From Streptomyces sp. CB01635 (GTDB lineage: Bacteria > Actinomycetota > Actinomycetes > Streptomycetales > Streptomycetaceae): a DNA stretch of 64,000 bases. The position numbers and the translations under genes are program-made. Within the stretch, counting starts at the first letter, position 1. Every line of letters starts with the position of its first letter. Below are positions 61,921 to 64,000 of this stretch, piece by piece. The notes beneath the pieces are model-generated. The model saw only the letters and a list, made by a program, of their open reading frames with translations, ran no database searches and was not told where the DNA came from. Location of the stretch: assembly GCF_002803065.1 (NCBI RefSeq), contig NZ_NNBL01000002.1, positions 248,001 to 312,000 on the forward strand. The letters are read 5' to 3'.

Positions 61921-62177
61921 GCCACCGTCATCGCCGCCGCCACCGCATCTCGTACGCGCCGCCCGCCGACGACACCCTCGCGAAAATGGCGGGACCCGTG
62001 CCGTTCAGGGCGGAGCTGGAACGTACCCTCGGCGTCGACCCGTACGGGCACGGGTCCCTCCCCATCGGCCGGTGGGCGGACCGCAGGGAGGCGACCGTGC
62101 GCGGCGTCATCGTCCGGTACTACGTCTCCGGGTCGATCCTGGTCGTGACGGTGGTGCGGCTGATCCCGGAGCCGTGA
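61917..62177 (+). CDS. RelE/ParE-superfamily toxin-like protein
   Basis: 86 residues with the ParE/RelE C-terminal pattern DPYGHGS...DRREATVRGVIVRYYVSGSILVVTVVRLI, a beta-sheet of the toxin fold with conserved basic and aromatic residues. Toxins of this family cleave mRNA on the ribosome or poison gyrase; which one cannot be told. GTG start overlaps the antitoxin TGA. Confidence 0.7.
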   Translation: MSHRHRRRHRISYAPPADDTLAKMAGPVPFRAELERTLGVDPYGHGSLPIGRWADRREATVRGVIVRYYVSGSILVVTVVRLIPEP

Positions 62178-62347
62178 GACGGGTCGGCCCTGGCGCTGTT
62201 CGCGCAGCACCTCGTGCAGCGGCTGCGTGGCGCGCCTGCAGTATTCCTGGACCGCCCAGCCTCCGCCTGGGGTCATGTCCATCGCCCCAGCCTCGAGGGT
62301 CGCGGGCCCGTCTGCCACCCGTGTGCGCGGCTCCGGACAGCGGCCCG

Positions 62348-63379
62348 TCACAGGTACGCCGGAGACACCGCCGCCTTGGTGAGGCGGTGCGGGGCTCCCG
62401 TGCCGTCCGCCGGGACGGTGTAGAGGTCCGCGCCGTAGTCGCCCGGCAGCGCGTACGTCAGGGTGTGCGCGTCGCTCCAGACCGCCTGGTCGTCCACGCT
62501 GCGGGTCTCCGCCAGGGGCGTCTCGCGGAGCGTGCGCAGGTCGAGTACGTACAGCCGCCAAGGGGCGTCCGCCGAAAGGCCCTTCACGCGCTTCTTGTAC
62601 GCGATGCGGGTGCCGTCGGGGGAGAGGGACGGGCACTCGACGTTCTGGTGGACGGTGGTCAGCGTGCGGGTGCGCAGATCACCCCGTACCAGGTAGGTCT
62701 TCCCGTGCGTCGCGAGCGTCGCGTAGAAGTGGCGGTCGTCCGCCGCGAACGTGATGCCCCAGAAGTTGATGTCCGCCGCGCGGTAGGTCCGGCCGTCCTT
62801 GACGACCCGGAAGTCCTCGAGCGTCGGCGTGAGGTGACCCGTGCGGGTGTCCACGATCGCCGCCCGCGTCGAGAAGTTCGTGCCCGCGTAGCTGTCGCCG
62901 CCCACGAACACCGTCCACGCCGCGTACCGCCCGCTCGGCGAGACGCGGGCGCGGGACGGGATGCCCGGCAGCGCGTAGCGGGCCTTCTCCTCGAGCCGCG
63001 AGTCCAGGACGCGCGCCGTGTACGTGTCCTGCATCGCGCCCCGCTCGGCCCGCAGACAGATGGCCGTGCCCGAAGAGGCGTAGAAACGAAGGCACTTGAC
63101 GCCCGACGCGGTGCGGGGCGCGTCCGGGCGGCCCGCCGGGACCGTGGTGAGCTCGTCGCGGTGGGGGCCCCACGCCATGTTGCGGAAGACGAGACGGCGG
63201 GGAGCCTCGGTGGCCTCGGTCGGCAGGGTCACCCGGCCCGCAGTGACCCTCGGGCCGCCCGCGTGCGCCTCGTTCCTGCGGTCGGCGCGCGCCGCCGCCT
63301 GCAGGATGGAGGCCGTCGCGACGGCCGCCAGAGCGACGACCGCGGCGACGAGGACGAGCAGCCTGTTACGTGTCGTCAT
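62348..63379 (-). CDS. TolB-like six-bladed propeller protein, membrane anchored
   Basis: 343 residues. One N-terminal hydrophobic segment (LLVLVAAVVALAAVATASI), then propeller blades ending SPSGRYAAW, SPDGTRIAYKKR and the like, typical of TolB/WD40-like PD40 repeats. Probably extracytoplasmic; function unknown. Its ATG overlaps the MFS stop (ATGA), so it is translated after the exporter. Confidence 0.85.
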   Translation of the reverse strand: MTTRNRLLVLVAAVVALAAVATASILQAAARADRRNEAHAGGPRVTAGRVTLPTEATEAPRRLVFRNMAWGPHRDELTTVPAGRPDAPRTASGVKCLRFYASSGTAICLRAERGAMQDTYTARVLDSRLEEKARYALPGIPSRARVSPSGRYAAWTVFVGGDSYAGTNFSTRAAIVDTRTGHLTPTLEDFRVVKDGRTYRAADINFWGITFAADDRHFYATLATHGKTYLVRGDLRTRTLTTVHQNVECPSLSPDGTRIAYKKRVKGLSADAPWRLYVLDLRTLRETPLAETRSVDDQAVWSDAHTLTYALPGDYGADLYTVPADGTGAPHRLTKAAVSPAYL

Positions 63380-64000
63380 GCGGGTACTACCTCCGCGGGG
63401 GTGGGGGCTTCGGGCCGGAAGGCGTACGCCACCGCCGCGCCCGCCGACAGCGCCACCGTGGCCGCGCCCAGAGCCGTGCGGTCGCCCCACGCCGTCCAGG
63501 CGGCGCCGAAGCCGATCGAGCAGACGAAGCGCGCCAGCGCCTGGCCCGTCTGGACGACGGCGAGCCCCGACGAGCGCAGCTCCTGGGGGATGGCGGTGGA
63601 GGCAGCGGCCATCAGGACGCCGTCCGTCGCCGCGTAGAAGCAGCCGTGCAGCGCCAGGACCGCGTACGGCAGGGCGGAGCCGTGCCACGGCGAGAGCAGC
63701 AGGCCGTACGCGGCGAGGAGCGCGGCGTGGCCGCAGAGGAACACGCGCCAGCTGCCGACGCGGTCCGCGAGCCGGCCCAGGGGCGCGGCCAGGAGCAGGA
63801 AAGCGGCCGCCGTGCCCAGGGGGAGCAGCGCGAACCACTGGTCGGGGACGCCCAGGCGGCGCTGGAGGAGCAGATAGACGAAGGAGTCGCTGACCGTGGC
63901 CAGGCCGAGGAGCAGGGCGCAGACCGTGGTGCGCCGGACCTCTCGGCGGCGCAGGAGCGCGAGCGCGGACCGGAAGGTGGGGCGCGGGGGTGCGGGGTGG
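63376..64000 (-). CDS. MFS transporter, C-terminal part (start beyond window)
   Basis: Frame open to the window edge, about 207 residues of the C-terminal half: LLLGLATVSDSFVYLLLQRR, then APLGRLADRVGSWRVFLCGH (motif A of the second half) and five further membrane segments. It overlaps the TolB-like gene by ATGA, forming an operon. Confidence 0.85.
   Translation of the reverse strand, partial: HPAPPRPTFRSALALLRRREVRRTTVCALLLGLATVSDSFVYLLLQRRLGVPDQWFALLPLGTAAAFLLLAAPLGRLADRVGSWRVFLCGHAALLAAYGLLLSPWHGSALPYAVLALHGCFYAATDGVLMAAASTAIPQELRSSGLAVVQTGQALARFVCSIGFGAAWTAWGDRTALGAATVALSAGAAVAYAFRPEAPTPAEVVPA

Noticed and set aside
62178..62347. Minus-strand frame MDMTPGGGWAVQEYCRRATQ
   Set aside because: Somewhat protein-like but it runs on through the toxin gene, has no stop or ribosome site of its own and no recognised family; perhaps a small decayed gene.

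Overview
The window is high-GC actinobacterial DNA, almost certainly a Streptomyces chromosome. The codons end overwhelmingly in G or C, and GTG starts and ATGA/GTGA gene overlaps are frequent. It carries a type A RNase P RNA, DmdR-type iron boxes, a SARP/AfsR-type regulator, F420 and DUF6243-type genes, and a GlnA2-type glutamine synthetase. I see no integrase, transposase, CRISPR array, rRNA or intact tRNA, so most of it is ordinary core-arm chromosome with small accessory inserts.

Layout. At 1-4.8 kb are a zinc-ribbon protein (end only), an RNase HI/phosphatase fusion, KDPG aldolase, YaaA, a tandem-repeat spacer and an RNB-domain ribonuclease. At 4.9-5.5 kb are a broken Uma2-type gene and rnpB with its promoter and terminator. 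At 6-12 kb are small enzymes in short coupled operons (MOSC-GrpB, MazG-kinase), DoxX, an NTF2-like protein, PhzF, a secreted lamin-tail protein and an SDR. At 12-21.5 kb are PhoD, Gfo/Idh, a Bcr/CflA exporter coupled to a serine hydrolase, Rsm22, a TetR/DUF6243 pair with three operators, GDPD and a primase-polymerase-like protein. At 21.5-27.4 kb is an iron block: efeO-efeB-efeU plus a lipoprotein, and a heme oxygenase, with an iron box upstream of efeO and another upstream of the heme oxygenase. At 27.5-46.1 kb are map, a sialidase, F420-dependent NADP reductase, an M50 protease, a SARP/NB-ARC regulator facing a DrrAB-type ABC exporter, panB, an MFS/TetR pair, an exonuclease-phosphatase family protein, another MFS and nadE.

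At 46.5-54.6 kb is a LacI-family regulon: an Lpl-type carbohydrate ABC transporter, a D-2-hydroxyacid dehydrogenase and a secreted beta-helix protein. Related GTAACCG operators lie in all three promoter regions. The likely scheme is extracellular polysaccharide attack, oligosaccharide import and oxidation of a product, all under the LacI protein. From 54.7 kb to the end are a secreted S53 peptidase, DUF305/DUF3105 proteins, glnA2, a seven-bladed repeat propeller, a ParE/RelE-like toxin-antitoxin pair, a secreted propeller protein and the end of an MFS gene.

The most unusual object is a 247-bp intergenic sequence present twice in opposite orientation (28726-28972 and 46311-46557) with a single difference. 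It is highly structured, has no transposase near it and brackets about 17.3 kb. Other points of interest are the LacI operator set, three 11-bp-spaced direct repeats in front of the ABC exporter next to the SARP gene, the Uma2 remnant beside rnpB, and a probable CTG start for the serine hydrolase.
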